This document shows, one piece after another, positions 25,350 to 34,100 of a stretch of DNA of 56,069 nucleotides. A program made the translations under genes and the position numbers. Source of the DNA: Bulleidia sp. (GTDB taxonomy: Bacteria; Bacillota_I; Bacilli_A; Erysipelotrichales; Erysipelotrichaceae); NCBI GenBank assembly GCA_016293365.1, contig JAEDEK010000001.1:1-56069 (forward strand), written 5' to 3'. The notes under the pieces were generated by a model that was not told the origin of the DNA, did not search any database, and worked only from the letters and a program-made list of their open reading frames with translations. How positions within the stretch are numbered: the first letter of the stretch is position 1; every line of letters begins with the position of its first letter.

Positions 25350-25783
25350 GTGAAGAACAGACAAAAATTCTGATGACATATGCTGTCGTCGCTGTTGTAT
25401 GGTATGTTGTACAGACAGTTGGATGCATGTTCCTGTTTAAAAAGACAGGTACATCCAAAGGTATGGCATTTATTCCACTTCTTCGTGAAAAGGCACTGTT
25501 TGATGTGTCTATCAACAACAAGAAGGCTGGACTTGTATGGCTGATTCTTGCGGTAGCAGGACTTGCATGCTTTTTTACAGGAAGTTTCATGTCCATCCAG
25601 ATTCTTGCATGGGTCGGCTTTGCTGCAATGATTCTTGCGGTTGTGCTTGCTGTATATCGTAACTTCAAGGAAGCCAAGGCATTTGGCCGAGGTGCAGGTA
25701 CTGCAGTGATTCTGACACTGTTTGATCCACTCGGAAACCTGATTATCGGAAAAGGCGTATCCGAATACAAAGGAAAGATGTAA
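25346..25783 (+). CDS. Small membrane protein, DUF5684-like
   Basis: This 145-residue protein has about four hydrophobic helices (residues 10-30, 63-82, 85-105 and 118-135). Between the first two lies a segment FKKTGTSKGMAFIPLLREKALFD, which I recognise as similar to the DUF5684/signal-peptidase-associated group with its K-G-x-A-F-I-P motif. No catalytic residues are evident. It overlaps nusG by four bases and is closed by a terminator, so it belongs to the rpmG-secE-nusG transcript. I know of no such gene between nusG and rplK in model organisms. Its position downstream of secE and nusG could hint at membrane insertion or envelope work, but that is speculation. Confidence 0.6.
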   Translation: MSEEQTKILMTYAVVAVVWYVVQTVGCMFLFKKTGTSKGMAFIPLLREKALFDVSINNKKAGLVWLILAVAGLACFFTGSFMSIQILAWVGFAAMILAVVLAVYRNFKEAKAFGRGAGTAVILTLFDPLGNLIIGKGVSEYKGKM

Positions 25784-25807
25784 AAAAAGCAGGAAACTGC
25801 TTTTTTT
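25783..25807 (+). terminator. Terminator after the nusG operon
   Basis: AAAAAAGCAG and CTGCTTTTTT pair around GAAA, a perfect bidirectional-looking hairpin. Confidence 0.85.
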
Positions 25808-25809
25808 CG

Positions 25810-25838
25810 TTGACGATAGAGGGGAATGATTATACAAT
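25810..25838 (+). promoter_or_regulatory. rplK-rplA promoter
   Basis: TTGACG and TACAAT are 17 bases apart, directly after the preceding terminator. Confidence 0.8.
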
Positions 25839-25844
25839 CATAAC

Positions 25845-25908
25845 GCACGTGAAAACGTGACTTTATTCATGCGTGGGAGGATGTAAACCATCTGCTTAAC
25901 CACTGCAT
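25845..25908 (+). promoter_or_regulatory. L1-type leader of the rplK-rplA operon
   Basis: The leader holds a CACGT-GAAA-ACGTG hairpin. It is followed by ATGCGTGGGAGGATG and CATCTGCTTAACCACTGCAT, which pair with an internal loop. The GTGGGAGG...ACCAC element resembles the ribosomal protein L1 binding site copied in rplKA leaders. This would let L1 repress its own operon. The assignment is by pattern memory, not by alignment. Confidence 0.6.
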
Positions 25909-25938
25909 GTGATTTTCTGAAATAAGGAGGAAAGCCAC

Positions 25939-26358
25939 ATGGCAAAGAAAAAAATTACAAAGATTTCCAAGTTGCAGTTCCCTGCCGGCGGCGCTAAACC
26001 AGGTCCGGCTTTAGCAGCTGCAGGTATCAACATGCCAGCATTCTGCTCTGACTTCAACGACAAGACAAAGGATCGTAAGGGTGATATCGTTCCTGTTATC
26101 ATCACTGCGTATGAAGACAAGAGCTTCGATTTCGTTCTGAAGACAACTCCAGCTGCAGTTCTGTTAAAGAAGGCTGCCGGTGTAGCTAAGGCTTCCGGAA
26201 CACCTAACACTGTAAAGGCAGGTAAGGTTACAAAGACTCAGATCAGAGAAATCGCTGAGTACAAGATGCCTGACCTCAACGCAAATGACGTTGAAGCAGC
26301 AATGAGAATCATTGAAGGAACTGCCCGTAATATGGGTATCGCAGTGGAGGGTGAGTAA
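25939..26358 (+). CDS. rplK: Ribosomal protein uL11
   Basis: L11 forms the GTPase-associated centre of the large subunit together with 23S rRNA helices 43/44 and L10-L12. The 139-residue protein has the LQFPAGGAKPGPALAAAGIN segment near residue 10, with a proline-rich hinge. A C-terminal rRNA-binding domain contains AGVAKASGTPN and RIIEGTARNMGI. AAGGAGG lies nine bases upstream. It is followed by rplA after two bases. The lysine-rich, optimal codon use indicates strong expression. Confidence 0.98.
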   Translation: MAKKKITKISKLQFPAGGAKPGPALAAAGINMPAFCSDFNDKTKDRKGDIVPVIITAYEDKSFDFVLKTTPAAVLLKKAAGVAKASGTPNTVKAGKVTKTQIREIAEYKMPDLNANDVEAAMRIIEGTARNMGIAVEGE

Positions 26359-26360
26359 GC

Positions 26361-27038
26361 ATGGCAGGAAAGAAGTATAACGCAGCGCTCGCTCTGGTCG
26401 ATCGCAACAAGACATACAGCTATACAGAAGCTGTAGCACTGGCAAAGAAGACATCTGTTACAAAGTTTGACTCTTCTGTTGAAGTATCTTTCTACCTCAA
26501 CGTTGACCCAAGACAGGCTGAACAGAACATCCGTGGTGCAATGGTACTTCCTAACGGAACAGGCCGTACTCAGAGAGTTCTGGTCATCACTCAGGGTGAA
26601 AAGGAAGAAGAAGCAAAGAAGGCAGGAGCTGATTTTGTCGGCGGTGCTGACATGATTGAAAAGATCCAAAAGGGTTGGTTCGACTTCGATGTTATCGTAG
26701 CTACACCAGACATGATGGGTCAGCTTGGTAAGCTCGGTAGAGTTCTGGGTCCTAAGGGCCTGATGCCAAACCCAAAGACAGGTACAGTTACAATGAACGT
26801 AGCTGACGCTGTTGATCAGATTAAGAAGGGTAAGATTGAATACCGTGTTGACAGAGATGGCAACATCAATGTTCTGATCGGTAAGTGCTCCTTCACTGAC
26901 GAAGCTCTGGCTGAAAATTTCAAGACACTGTACAACCAGCTGCTGAAGGTTAAGCCTGCTACAGTCAAGGGTGCATATATCAAGGGCATCACTGTTTCCA
27001 CAACAATGGGTCCTGGTATCCGTGTTACAGTTGAATAA
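26361..27038 (+). CDS. rplA: Ribosomal protein uL1
   Basis: L1 forms the mobile stalk at the ribosomal E site and usually represses its own operon by binding a leader mimic. The 225-residue protein has the standard two domains. VSFYLNVDPRQAEQNIRGAM lies in the N-terminal part, and LGKLGRVLGPKGLMPNPKTG (about residue 118) is the L1 signature. Domain I resumes with KGAYIKGITVSTTMGPG. It is cotranscribed with rplK. Confidence 0.98.
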   Translation: MAGKKYNAALALVDRNKTYSYTEAVALAKKTSVTKFDSSVEVSFYLNVDPRQAEQNIRGAMVLPNGTGRTQRVLVITQGEKEEEAKKAGADFVGGADMIEKIQKGWFDFDVIVATPDMMGQLGKLGRVLGPKGLMPNPKTGTVTMNVADAVDQIKKGKIEYRVDRDGNINVLIGKCSFTDEALAENFKTLYNQLLKVKPATVKGAYIKGITVSTTMGPGIRVTVE

Positions 27039-27049
27039 TTGTAATCCTG

Positions 27050-27079
27050 AAAGAGTCCGGTAAAACGGATTCTTTTTTT
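27050..27079 (+). terminator. rplKA terminator
   Basis: AAAGAGTCCG pairs with CGGATTCTTT (one G-T) around a short loop, ending in a T run. Confidence 0.85.
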
Positions 27080-27080
27080 G

Positions 27081-27089
27081 TGCTATCAT
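27081..27089 (+). promoter_or_regulatory. Extended -10 promoter of the M24 peptidase
   Basis: TGCTATCAT is an extended -10 box at the end of the rplA terminator, 24 bases before the start codon. Confidence 0.55.
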
Positions 27090-27113
27090 GGTATGCAGAT
27101 TGAGGTAAAGAAT

Positions 27114-28187
27114 ATGCTGCGAAATGATCGAGTAAACAATGTCATGGAAAGACTGTCCTGTGATCAGCTTCTGATCTGTGATCCACTTTCCATATATTAT
27201 CTTTGTGAAAAGATGATTCATCCAGGAGAAAGGTTTCTCGGACTGCTGTTAAGAAGAAACAGAACACCGATCCTGTATGTCAATGAACTGTTCCGTTTTG
27301 AAGAGGAACTTGGTGTTGAAAAGAAATACTACAGCGACATCGATGATGTGGCTCAGCTTGTTGGAGTGGATACCGACCATTCTGCTGTCCTTGGTGTGGA
27401 CAAAATATTGCCGGCTCGTTTCCTTCTGCCGTTTATGGAACAGGGCATCGCTTCTGGATTCATGAACGGATCTGTTGCTGTGGATCATACAAGAGCAGTC
27501 AAGGATTCTGTTGAAATTGAACTGATGAGAGAGTCATCCCGCATCAACGATGCTGCAATGGCTCAGTTCAAAGGGCTGATTCATGATGGCGTCAGTGAAA
27601 AGGAAGTCGCAGCGCAGGTAATGGATATTTATCGCAGCCTTGGTGCGGAAGGTCTTTCCTTTCCTGCAATCGTGGCATTTGGCGTCAATGCGGCAGATCC
27701 GCATCATATGCCGGATGACACTGTTATAAAAGAAGGGGATGCGGTTTTATTTGATGTAGGCTGTGTCTATCATGGCTACTGCTCTGATATGACAAGAACA
27801 TTTTTCTATAAAAAAGGGCCGTCCAAAGAACAGGAAATTATCTATAATCTTGTGAAAAATGCCTGTGAAAGTGCAGAAGAATACGTACAGCCAGGTAGAA
27901 GGCTCTGCGATATTGACTCCATCGCAAGAGATATCATCACAGAAGGTGGATACGGGCCTTACTTTACCCATCGCCTTGGCCACTTCATCGGGCAGGAAGA
28001 TCATGAATATGGAGATGTTTCACAGGGATTTAAAGAAGTGACAGTTCCCGGCAATATCTTCTCGATCGAACCCGGCATCTATCATCCATCGATTCTTGGC
28101 TGCAGAATTGAAGATCTGATTCTTGTAACGGAAGATGGACATGAGGTGTTGAATCACTATCCAAGAGAAATTGAGATCATTGGCTGA
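27114..28187 (+). CDS. M24 family Xaa-Pro dipeptidase/aminopeptidase
   Basis: This cytoplasmic metallopeptidase cleaves peptides with proline in the second position. The 357-residue protein has a creatinase-type N-terminal domain and a pita-bread catalytic domain from about residue 135. The five metal ligands are visible: aspartates in LFDVGCVYHGYCSDMTRTF, a histidine in THRLGHFIGQ, a glutamate in FSIEPGIY, and a glutamate in GCRIEDL. Start 27114 has GAGGT upstream and begins MLRNDRV. An earlier in-frame codon at 27078 lies inside the terminator. It has its own promoter and terminator, and sits between rplA and rplJ. This is not the standard gene order. Confidence 0.92.
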   Translation: MLRNDRVNNVMERLSCDQLLICDPLSIYYLCEKMIHPGERFLGLLLRRNRTPILYVNELFRFEEELGVEKKYYSDIDDVAQLVGVDTDHSAVLGVDKILPARFLLPFMEQGIASGFMNGSVAVDHTRAVKDSVEIELMRESSRINDAAMAQFKGLIHDGVSEKEVAAQVMDIYRSLGAEGLSFPAIVAFGVNAADPHHMPDDTVIKEGDAVLFDVGCVYHGYCSDMTRTFFYKKGPSKEQEIIYNLVKNACESAEEYVQPGRRLCDIDSIARDIITEGGYGPYFTHRLGHFIGQEDHEYGDVSQGFKEVTVPGNIFSIEPGIYHPSILGCRIEDLILVTEDGHEVLNHYPREIEIIG

Positions 28188-28224
28188 TACCGCTGACTTG
28201 ATAAAACTGAAAAGAAATCTGCAG

Positions 28225-28257
28225 GGAAGATCAACGGACTGGATTGATCTTCCTTTT
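28225..28257 (+). terminator. Terminator of the M24 peptidase
   Basis: GGAAGATCAA and TTGATCTTCC form a perfect 10-bp stem around a nine-base loop, followed by TTTT. Confidence 0.85.
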
Positions 28258-28262
28258 CCATA

Positions 28263-28285
28263 TAAAAAACTGCCCACAGGCAGTT
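28263..28285 (-). terminator. Terminator of the proline iminopeptidase
   Basis: On the minus strand AACTGCC pairs with GGCAGTT around TGTG and is followed by a T run. It begins at the stop codon of the minus-strand gene and faces the preceding terminator. Confidence 0.8.
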
Positions 28286-29159
28286 ATCCGATATCATCCA
28301 GGAAATTCGTCAGGATGGCAATGTAGTGATCATTCTGTTCCGCAAAACACATATGGCGTGCACCGGCAAACAATTCCCATCGGCTGTCAGGGATCCGATC
28401 ATACATCGTTTTGGCAACAAGCGGCGTGCAAAGATCATCTGTTCCGGAAACAATCAATGTCGGTACATGGATTTCATGCAGGCGTGATGTATATTCATAG
28501 TTACGCAGAGTTCCTTCCGGCGTAAATTCATTGGGACCCCATCCGATCAGATAGGATTCAGATCCGGATTTCTTTTCCCGTCGCAGACATTCCGGATCAT
28601 CGTCCTGAATATCTGCACAGTGTCGTTTCATAAAATGATCCACGGCTGTTATCGCTTCCGGGGTGTTCCAGTTGCCGCTGCGTTCTGCACAGGCAATTGC
28701 CTGCTGATCTTCGGGTGACATCATCGCAATATTTCTGTGCTGTTCTTTGGACCACAACGAAGCGGATGACAGTGTACTGGAAAGAACAAGGCCTTTTACA
28801 CCGGCTGGCTTGCGGTCAAGCACATACATGATCGCAAGCATACCACCCCATGACTGACCAAGCAGAATCACTTCCTGCAGTTTCAGATGGTTCCGCAATG
28901 CTTCCAGCTCATCCAGCCATGTATCCTGATTCCATAGATCCGGTCTATGATCGACGTAACTGTTACCACAGCCAAGCTGGTCATACATGATGACATCTCT
29001 GCCGGTATCGGCAATGCTGTCGAGCAGTTCAAAATAGTTGTGGGTAGAGCCTGGACCTCCATGCAGCAATACAATCGGTGTTCTGACTCCACCTTTTACG
29101 ATACGGTAGTACGTTCTGTACTTTAGAAACGGCATATAGCCTTCGATTACTTTTCTCAT
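28284..29159 (-). CDS. pip: Proline iminopeptidase (S33 alpha/beta hydrolase)
   Basis: This serine peptidase removes N-terminal proline from peptides. The 291-residue protein has the oxyanion HGGPGSTH (about residue 33), the nucleophile elbow GQSWGG (about 100), the aspartate in VSGTDDLCTP (about 240) and the histidine in GARHMCFAEQ (about 268), a complete triad. The minus-strand start at 29159 begins MRKVIEGYMP. A longer frame to 29291 would run through the divergent rplJ promoter and leader. No Shine-Dalgarno is seen, and a TATCAT box ends six bases before the ATG. It is inverted within the ribosomal protein cluster, opposite the M24 peptidase of related substrate preference. Confidence 0.9.
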   Translation of the reverse strand: MRKVIEGYMPFLKYRTYYRIVKGGVRTPIVLLHGGPGSTHNYFELLDSIADTGRDVIMYDQLGCGNSYVDHRPDLWNQDTWLDELEALRNHLKLQEVILLGQSWGGMLAIMYVLDRKPAGVKGLVLSSTLSSASLWSKEQHRNIAMMSPEDQQAIACAERSGNWNTPEAITAVDHFMKRHCADIQDDDPECLRREKKSGSESYLIGWGPNEFTPEGTLRNYEYTSRLHEIHVPTLIVSGTDDLCTPLVAKTMYDRIPDSRWELFAGARHMCFAEQNDHYIAILTNFLDDIG

Positions 29160-29213
29160 GCATTCATGATATACCTGAACTGCGTAAAAATCGATGAAAT
29201 TCATGAATTTGAG

Positions 29214-29242
29214 TTGACATGAAAACAGCGCACTGCTAATAT
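29214..29242 (+). promoter_or_regulatory. rplJ-rplL promoter
   Basis: TTGACA and TAATAT are separated by 17 bases. A TATAAT overlaps three bases further on. The promoter lies 55 bases from the divergent pip start codon. Confidence 0.75.
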
Positions 29243-29246
29243 AATG

Positions 29247-29356
29247 GACGTTATCAAGTACCATAGACAGTAACGGCGGAAGCTTAATCATGTTACCGAG
29301 GTAGGAGAAGTTGAACAGTTGACTTTTGCGCCCTCGTGAATTCCGCGAGGGTTTAT
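29247..29356 (+). promoter_or_regulatory. Ribosomal protein L10 leader
   Basis: The sequence AGACAGTAACGGCGG, then TTAATCATGTTACCGAGGTA, matches the pattern of the Firmicute L10 leader, which mimics the 23S rRNA site bound by L10(L12)4. It is followed by a CCCTCG/CGAGGG hairpin (29331-29351) with a T-rich tail, the likely attenuator. L10 complex bound to the leader should favour termination. Confidence 0.8.
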
Positions 29357-29394
29357 CTTATGTGTATGCGATAACAAGATAGGAAGGTGAAGAA

Positions 29395-29949
29395 ATGAAT
29401 CAGACTGTTTTAGAGTCAAAAAAGGGTGTCGTTTCTGAAATTTCAGAAAAGTTCACGAATTCTTCTTCCACCGTTGTCGCAGAGTATCGTGGCCTCAGCG
29501 TAGCTGAAGTTACTGAACTCCGTAGAGCACTCAGAGCTGAAGGGGCAGAGATGAAGGTCTATAAGAACACTCTGGCTTCCAAGGCTGCTGACGCTGCAGG
29601 CTTTGGAGAACTGAAGGATGTCCTTACAGGTCCTAATGCCATCGCATTTGGTGGAGATGAAACAGGAGCTGCACGTGTTATGGCTAATTTCGCCAAGAAG
29701 CACGACGCACTCAAACTCAAGGGCGGTATTGTTGAAGGAAAGGTTGTAGATTGCGCTACAATCAATGAACTCGCTGCACTGCCAAACAGAGAAGGCATGC
29801 TCTCCATGCTGTTATCTGTACTGAACGCTCCAGTATCCGCATTCGCACGTGCTGTCAATGCTGTTGCTGAAGCAAGAGCTAACGGTGAAGGAACACCGGC
29901 TGAAGAACCAAAAGAAGAAGAAAAAGCTGCAGAGGAAGCAGCTGCCTAA
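29395..29949 (+). CDS. rplJ: Ribosomal protein uL10
   Basis: L10 anchors L12 dimers to the ribosomal stalk. The 184-residue protein has the rRNA-binding domain (SSSTVVAEYRGLSVAEVTEL at about residue 22, then EMKVYKNTLA). Its helical L12-binding segment is at about 135-165. The tail is rich in alanine and glutamate. AGGAAGGTG precedes the start. It is cotranscribed with rplL 14 bases downstream. Confidence 0.97.
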   Translation: MNQTVLESKKGVVSEISEKFTNSSSTVVAEYRGLSVAEVTELRRALRAEGAEMKVYKNTLASKAADAAGFGELKDVLTGPNAIAFGGDETGAARVMANFAKKHDALKLKGGIVEGKVVDCATINELAALPNREGMLSMLLSVLNAPVSAFARAVNAVAEARANGEGTPAEEPKEEEKAAEEAAA

Positions 29950-29963
29950 GGAGGAAAATTAAA

Positions 29964-30332
29964 ATGGCAAAGTTAACACAGGAAGAAATTCTTGCTTATT
30001 TAGATGAAGCTACAATTCTCGAACTCAACGAACTCGTAAAAGCAATCGAAGACAAGTATGGCGTATCTGCTGCTGCTCCAGTTGCAGTTGCAGCTGCTGC
30101 TCCAGCTGAAGAAGCTGCTCCTTCCACAGTTACAGTAGTACTGAAGGAAGTTGGTGCTTCCAAGGTTGGCGTTATCAAGGTTGTTCGTGGTATCACAGGC
30201 CTTGGTCTGGTTGACGCTAAGAAACTCGTTGACGGCGCTCCAGCAGAAATCAAGAAGGACATCTCCGTTGAAGAAGCTGAAGACATCAAGAAGCAGCTCA
30301 CAGACGCTGGTGCTACAGTTGAATTCAAATAA
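29964..30332 (+). CDS. rplL: Ribosomal protein bL12
   Basis: L7/L12 is the multicopy stalk protein that recruits and stimulates translational GTPases. The 122-residue protein has the N-terminal dimerisation domain, an alanine-rich hinge (about residues 36-54, starting AAAPVAVAAAAPAEEAAP) and the C-terminal factor-binding domain with KVGVIKVVRGITGLGLVDAK (about 68). AAGGAGG precedes the ATG. Codon use is strongly biased. Confidence 0.98.
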   Translation: MAKLTQEEILAYLDEATILELNELVKAIEDKYGVSAAAPVAVAAAAPAEEAAPSTVTVVLKEVGASKVGVIKVVRGITGLGLVDAKKLVDGAPAEIKKDISVEEAEDIKKQLTDAGATVEFK

Positions 30333-30364
30333 TTCACTACTGAAATCTTATTAAAACAATGATG

Positions 30365-30391
30365 AAAGGCCGGATTACTGATTCGGCTTTT
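30365..30391 (+). terminator. rplJL terminator
   Basis: AAAGGCCG pairs with CGGCTTTT (one G-T) around an 11-base loop. It is moderately strong and lies just before the methyltransferase gene, which probably depends on read-through. Confidence 0.6.
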
Positions 30392-30416
30392 CAGCCCTAG
30401 AAAGGAACCAGGTTAT

Positions 30417-31016
30417 ACGGCACACTATTATACCGACAACCGAAATCTGATCAAAAACCGGAAGGATCATTCTTTCCGGTTTTCGGGGCATCTGTTCACT
30501 TTTACGACAGACAATGGAGTTTTCTCGAAAACGGAAATTGATGAAGGGAGTGAAATTCTTCTTTCTGTCGTCTGTGAAAGAGGCATTCACGGGAGTGTTC
30601 TGGACCTTGGATGCGGCTATGGTGTCATCGGCATTACGTTGAAGACACAGTTTCCAGACACATCTGTCACAATGGCAGATATCAATCCCCGTGCAGTGGA
30701 ACTGGCACGGATTAACTGTGTGCAGAACAGCGCTCCATGCGAGTGCCTGATTTCTGACGGATTTGAAATGATCCAGGATACATTCGATTATGTCATTACA
30801 AACCCTCCGATCCGGACGGGTAAGAAAAACATATATGGAATGTTCGAGTCCGCATACCGGCATCTGAACCAGGATGGTGAGCTGATTGCGGTCATTCGAA
30901 GAAAGCAGGGCGCAGAAAGTGCTGTGAAGAAGTTTCAGGAAATCTTCGGCAACTGCACGATTCTTGAAAGAGATCGTGGTTTCTGGGTAATCCAGGGGCG
31001 GAAATTGACGGATTGA
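30417..31016 (+). CDS. RsmC/YbxB-like rRNA methyltransferase with ACG start
   Basis: This gene sits between rplL and rpoB, the place of ybxB in B. subtilis, and encodes a 199-residue class I methyltransferase of the RsmC group (guanine-N2, 16S rRNA). The AdoMet site is VLDLGCGYGVIGI (about residue 64). The catalytic motif is NPPIRTGK (about 130). The family N-terminus is intact, with AHYYTDNRNLIKNRKDHSF followed by FTFTTDNGVFSK. However, the codon where homologues have ATG is ACG. No ATG, GTG or TTG occurs in frame between the stop at 30363 and this point, and the first ATG (30672) would remove the AdoMet site. AAAGGA lies ten bases upstream. I infer initiation at ACG, or a point mutation or sequencing error. 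Confidence 0.82.
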   Translation, partial: TAHYYTDNRNLIKNRKDHSFRFSGHLFTFTTDNGVFSKTEIDEGSEILLSVVCERGIHGSVLDLGCGYGVIGITLKTQFPDTSVTMADINPRAVELARINCVQNSAPCECLISDGFEMIQDTFDYVITNPPIRTGKKNIYGMFESAYRHLNQDGELIAVIRRKQGAESAVKKFQEIFGNCTILERDRGFWVIQGRKLTD

Positions 31017-31034
31017 ATGAAACCGTGTTAATAT
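31005..31034 (+). promoter_or_regulatory. rpoB-rpoC promoter
   Basis: TTGACG (31005-31010) and TAATAT (31029-31034) are 18 bases apart and overlap the end of the methyltransferase gene. An AGGG/CCCT hairpin with five T follows at about 31063-31082 and could act as a weak attenuator before rpoB. Confidence 0.65.
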
Positions 31035-31118
31035 ATTAAATTGTAAAAAAGTCGAATTAAACAGGGGTAAACTGCCCTTTTTCGGCGTTAAGCAATGCAG
31101 GCGAAAGGATGGCGAAAT

Positions 31119-34100
31119 ATGGACACAAAGCAGACATACCACGTTGTGCATTACGGCAACAAAGCTGTTCGCAGAGATTATTCCAAAGTATCTTCCGGTC
31201 TTGAAATGCCGGATCTGACTGAAATTCAGACAGACTCTTTTGACTGGTTTCTTAAGGAAGGAATCCGTGAGGTATTTGAAGATATTTACCCGATTTCCAA
31301 CTATAACGGAAACATCCGTCTGAAGTTCCTGGATTATGAATTCGGTGAGCCTAAGTACACAATCAATGAATGCAAGTACAAAGAGATCAACTATTGTGCT
31401 CCTTTAAAGGCACGCATGGAGCTCGAAGTTGTAGATCCGGAAACAGGTGAAGTCCTGACAAAGTGGGAAGAAGTGTTCCTCGGAGACTTCCCTCTGATGA
31501 CACCAACCGGCACATTCATTATCAACGGTGCGGAACGCGTTATCGTTTCACAGATCGTACGTTCTCCTGGTGCTTACTTCGATATCGTCAACGAAGAAAG
31601 AACAGGTAAGGATACATACACATGTGAACTGATCCCAAGCCGTGGTACATGGCTGGAATTCATGAGTGATGACAAGAAGGCAGCGCTTGGTCGTATTCTC
31701 AATGTATCAATCGACCGTAGAAGAAAGATTCTTTCCTCTATTCTTTTCAAGGCTATCGGCATGTCCCTCAATCACGAAAAGGGCGACGATGCATTTGATA
31801 CAACCGGCATGAAGAAGTTCCTCAAGGCTCTTGGCCATGAGGTATATGAAGATGTTGTTGTGCCGGAGGAAACCCGCGAATATCAGAACGACTACATGCT
31901 TCTGTATACATCTGTATTCGGAAACTATGAAGAAGTGAAGAATACTCTTGCGGCAGATAAGACAAATACAACACAGGAAGCGTTATTAAGTGTATATGAA
32001 AACCAGAGAGCAGATGAAATTGCTACTGTGGATGGTGCACTTAACCTGATGGACGCAAAGTTCTTCGATTATCGAAGATATGACCTGACAAAGGCAGGTC
32101 GTTACAAGGTCAGAAAGAAGCTGAACATTCTGGATCGTATGGAAGGCAATATTCTGGCTGAAGATCTGATCGGTGCCAACGGCAGACTGCTTGCCAGAAA
32201 GGGTACTGAAGTAACAAAGGAAGTACGCAACCGTCTTCGCGACGAAATCAACAGAGGTATCAATATGAGAGCTCTGCCTTTCGTCCACAGATTCTCTCAT
32301 CCTACTGTTGCAACTGTAACAGTCAAGGGAAATGAAAGCTGCCTGGTCGGCCGTGTTCTTGCGGAAGATCTGGAAGGTGAATCCGATCGCGCAAACAGCG
32401 AAATGGGTACTGTTCTGACAGAAGAAGATGTAAAAGCAATTGCTGCTGAATTTGAAACAGTTGATATCTACACAGGCATCTATGCACAGCCTGTAAAAGT
32501 AAACAACAACAATGTCAACGCCGTTCTGAACTATGGCAACCGTCTGTATGTGATCGCCCGAGCAACAAAGGATGATCTTGATATCACGAATGAAGAAGGT
32601 GAACTGCTCGTTTCCCGCTACATCCCTGATATGGAACTGGATGTTCTGACTGTTGCAGGTAAGGAAGCTGTTACAGCAGCTGCTACAAAGGAAGAAGGCG
32701 TTACACTGTGGCTTGTCGGTGCAGCTGTTCAGGAAATCTATGTGGAGACAATTGACGGTGCACGTGTCAAGCTGATCGGTATCGATCCGCTCAATGACAA
32801 GCATACAATCACAATGAGTGACATGTATGCACTGTATGACTATGAACTGACAATGCTGGATGGTGTCGGAAATCAGGATGACATCGATATGCTTGCCAAC
32901 AGACGTATCCGTACGGTTGGTGAATTGATTCAGAACCAGTTCCGTATCGGTCTTTCCCGTATGGAAAGAGTCGTCAAGGAAAGAATGTCCATTTCCGAAG
33001 TGGCAAGTCTGACACCAAAGCAGCTGACAAATACACGCCCGCTGACTGCTGCAATCAAGGAGTTCTTCTCCTCTTCCCAGCTGTCCCAGTTCATGGACCA
33101 GGAAAACCCACTGGCTGAGCTTTCCAACAAAAGACGTATCTCCGCCCTTGGTCCTGGTGGTCTGACACGTGAAAGAGCAAGCTTTGAAGTACGTGATATT
33201 CACAACTCTCACTATGGTAGAATCTGTCCGATTGAAACACCGGAAGGTCCGAACATCGGTCTGATCAACTACCTGACAACATATGCAAAGGTCAATGAAT
33301 ACGGCTTCCTGGAAACACCTTACCGTAAGGTGGAAAAGGACGGCACACTGACCAACGAAATCCGCTATATGGATGCAGCTGAAGAATACGATCATGTCAT
33401 TGCCCAGGTCGATGAAATCGTCGATGGAAAGCTGGTCGGTGATCAGGTGGTTGCCCGTATTGCCGGTGAAACAGTCATGGTTTCAACAGATGAAGTTGAC
33501 TATGCGGACGTATCCCCTCGTCAGACAGTATCTGTCGCTACCGCATGCGTTCCTTTCCTGGAAAACGATGACGGACACAGAGCTCTGATGGGTGCCAACA
33601 TGCAGCGTCAGGCCGTACCGCTTCTCAATCCGCATTCTCCATATGTAGGAACAGGTATGGAATATGCTGTAGGCCGTTATTCCGGTGCAGCGTGCGTCGC
33701 CACAGCGGAAGGTACAGTCACATATGTGGATGCAAGGACAATCATTACAGAAGATGACAACGGTAAGGAAACCGTTTATCAGCTGACAAAGTATGACCGT
33801 TCCAACTCTTCAACATGTCTGAATCAGAAGCCGATTGTATGGCAGGGCGAAAGAGTCAGACCTGGTGACATCCTTGCGGATGGTCCATCCATGGAAAACG
33901 GAGAACTTGCACTTGGTCAGAACGTTACAGTAGCCTTCATGACATGGCATGGTTACAACTACGAAGATGCTGTCATCATGTCTGAAAGAATGCAGTCTGA
34001 AGACTTCTATACATCTGTTCATATCGAAGAATATGACATTGAATGCCGCAGCACAAAACTCGGTGATGAAGAAATCACACGTGATATTCCGAATGTATCC

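Noticed and set aside
31986..33395. 469-codon open frame antisense to rpoB, and similar long antisense frames in rpoC
   Set aside because: They are shadows of strong codon bias in rpoB and rpoC. Their translations are cysteine- and phenylalanine-rich with no family resemblance.
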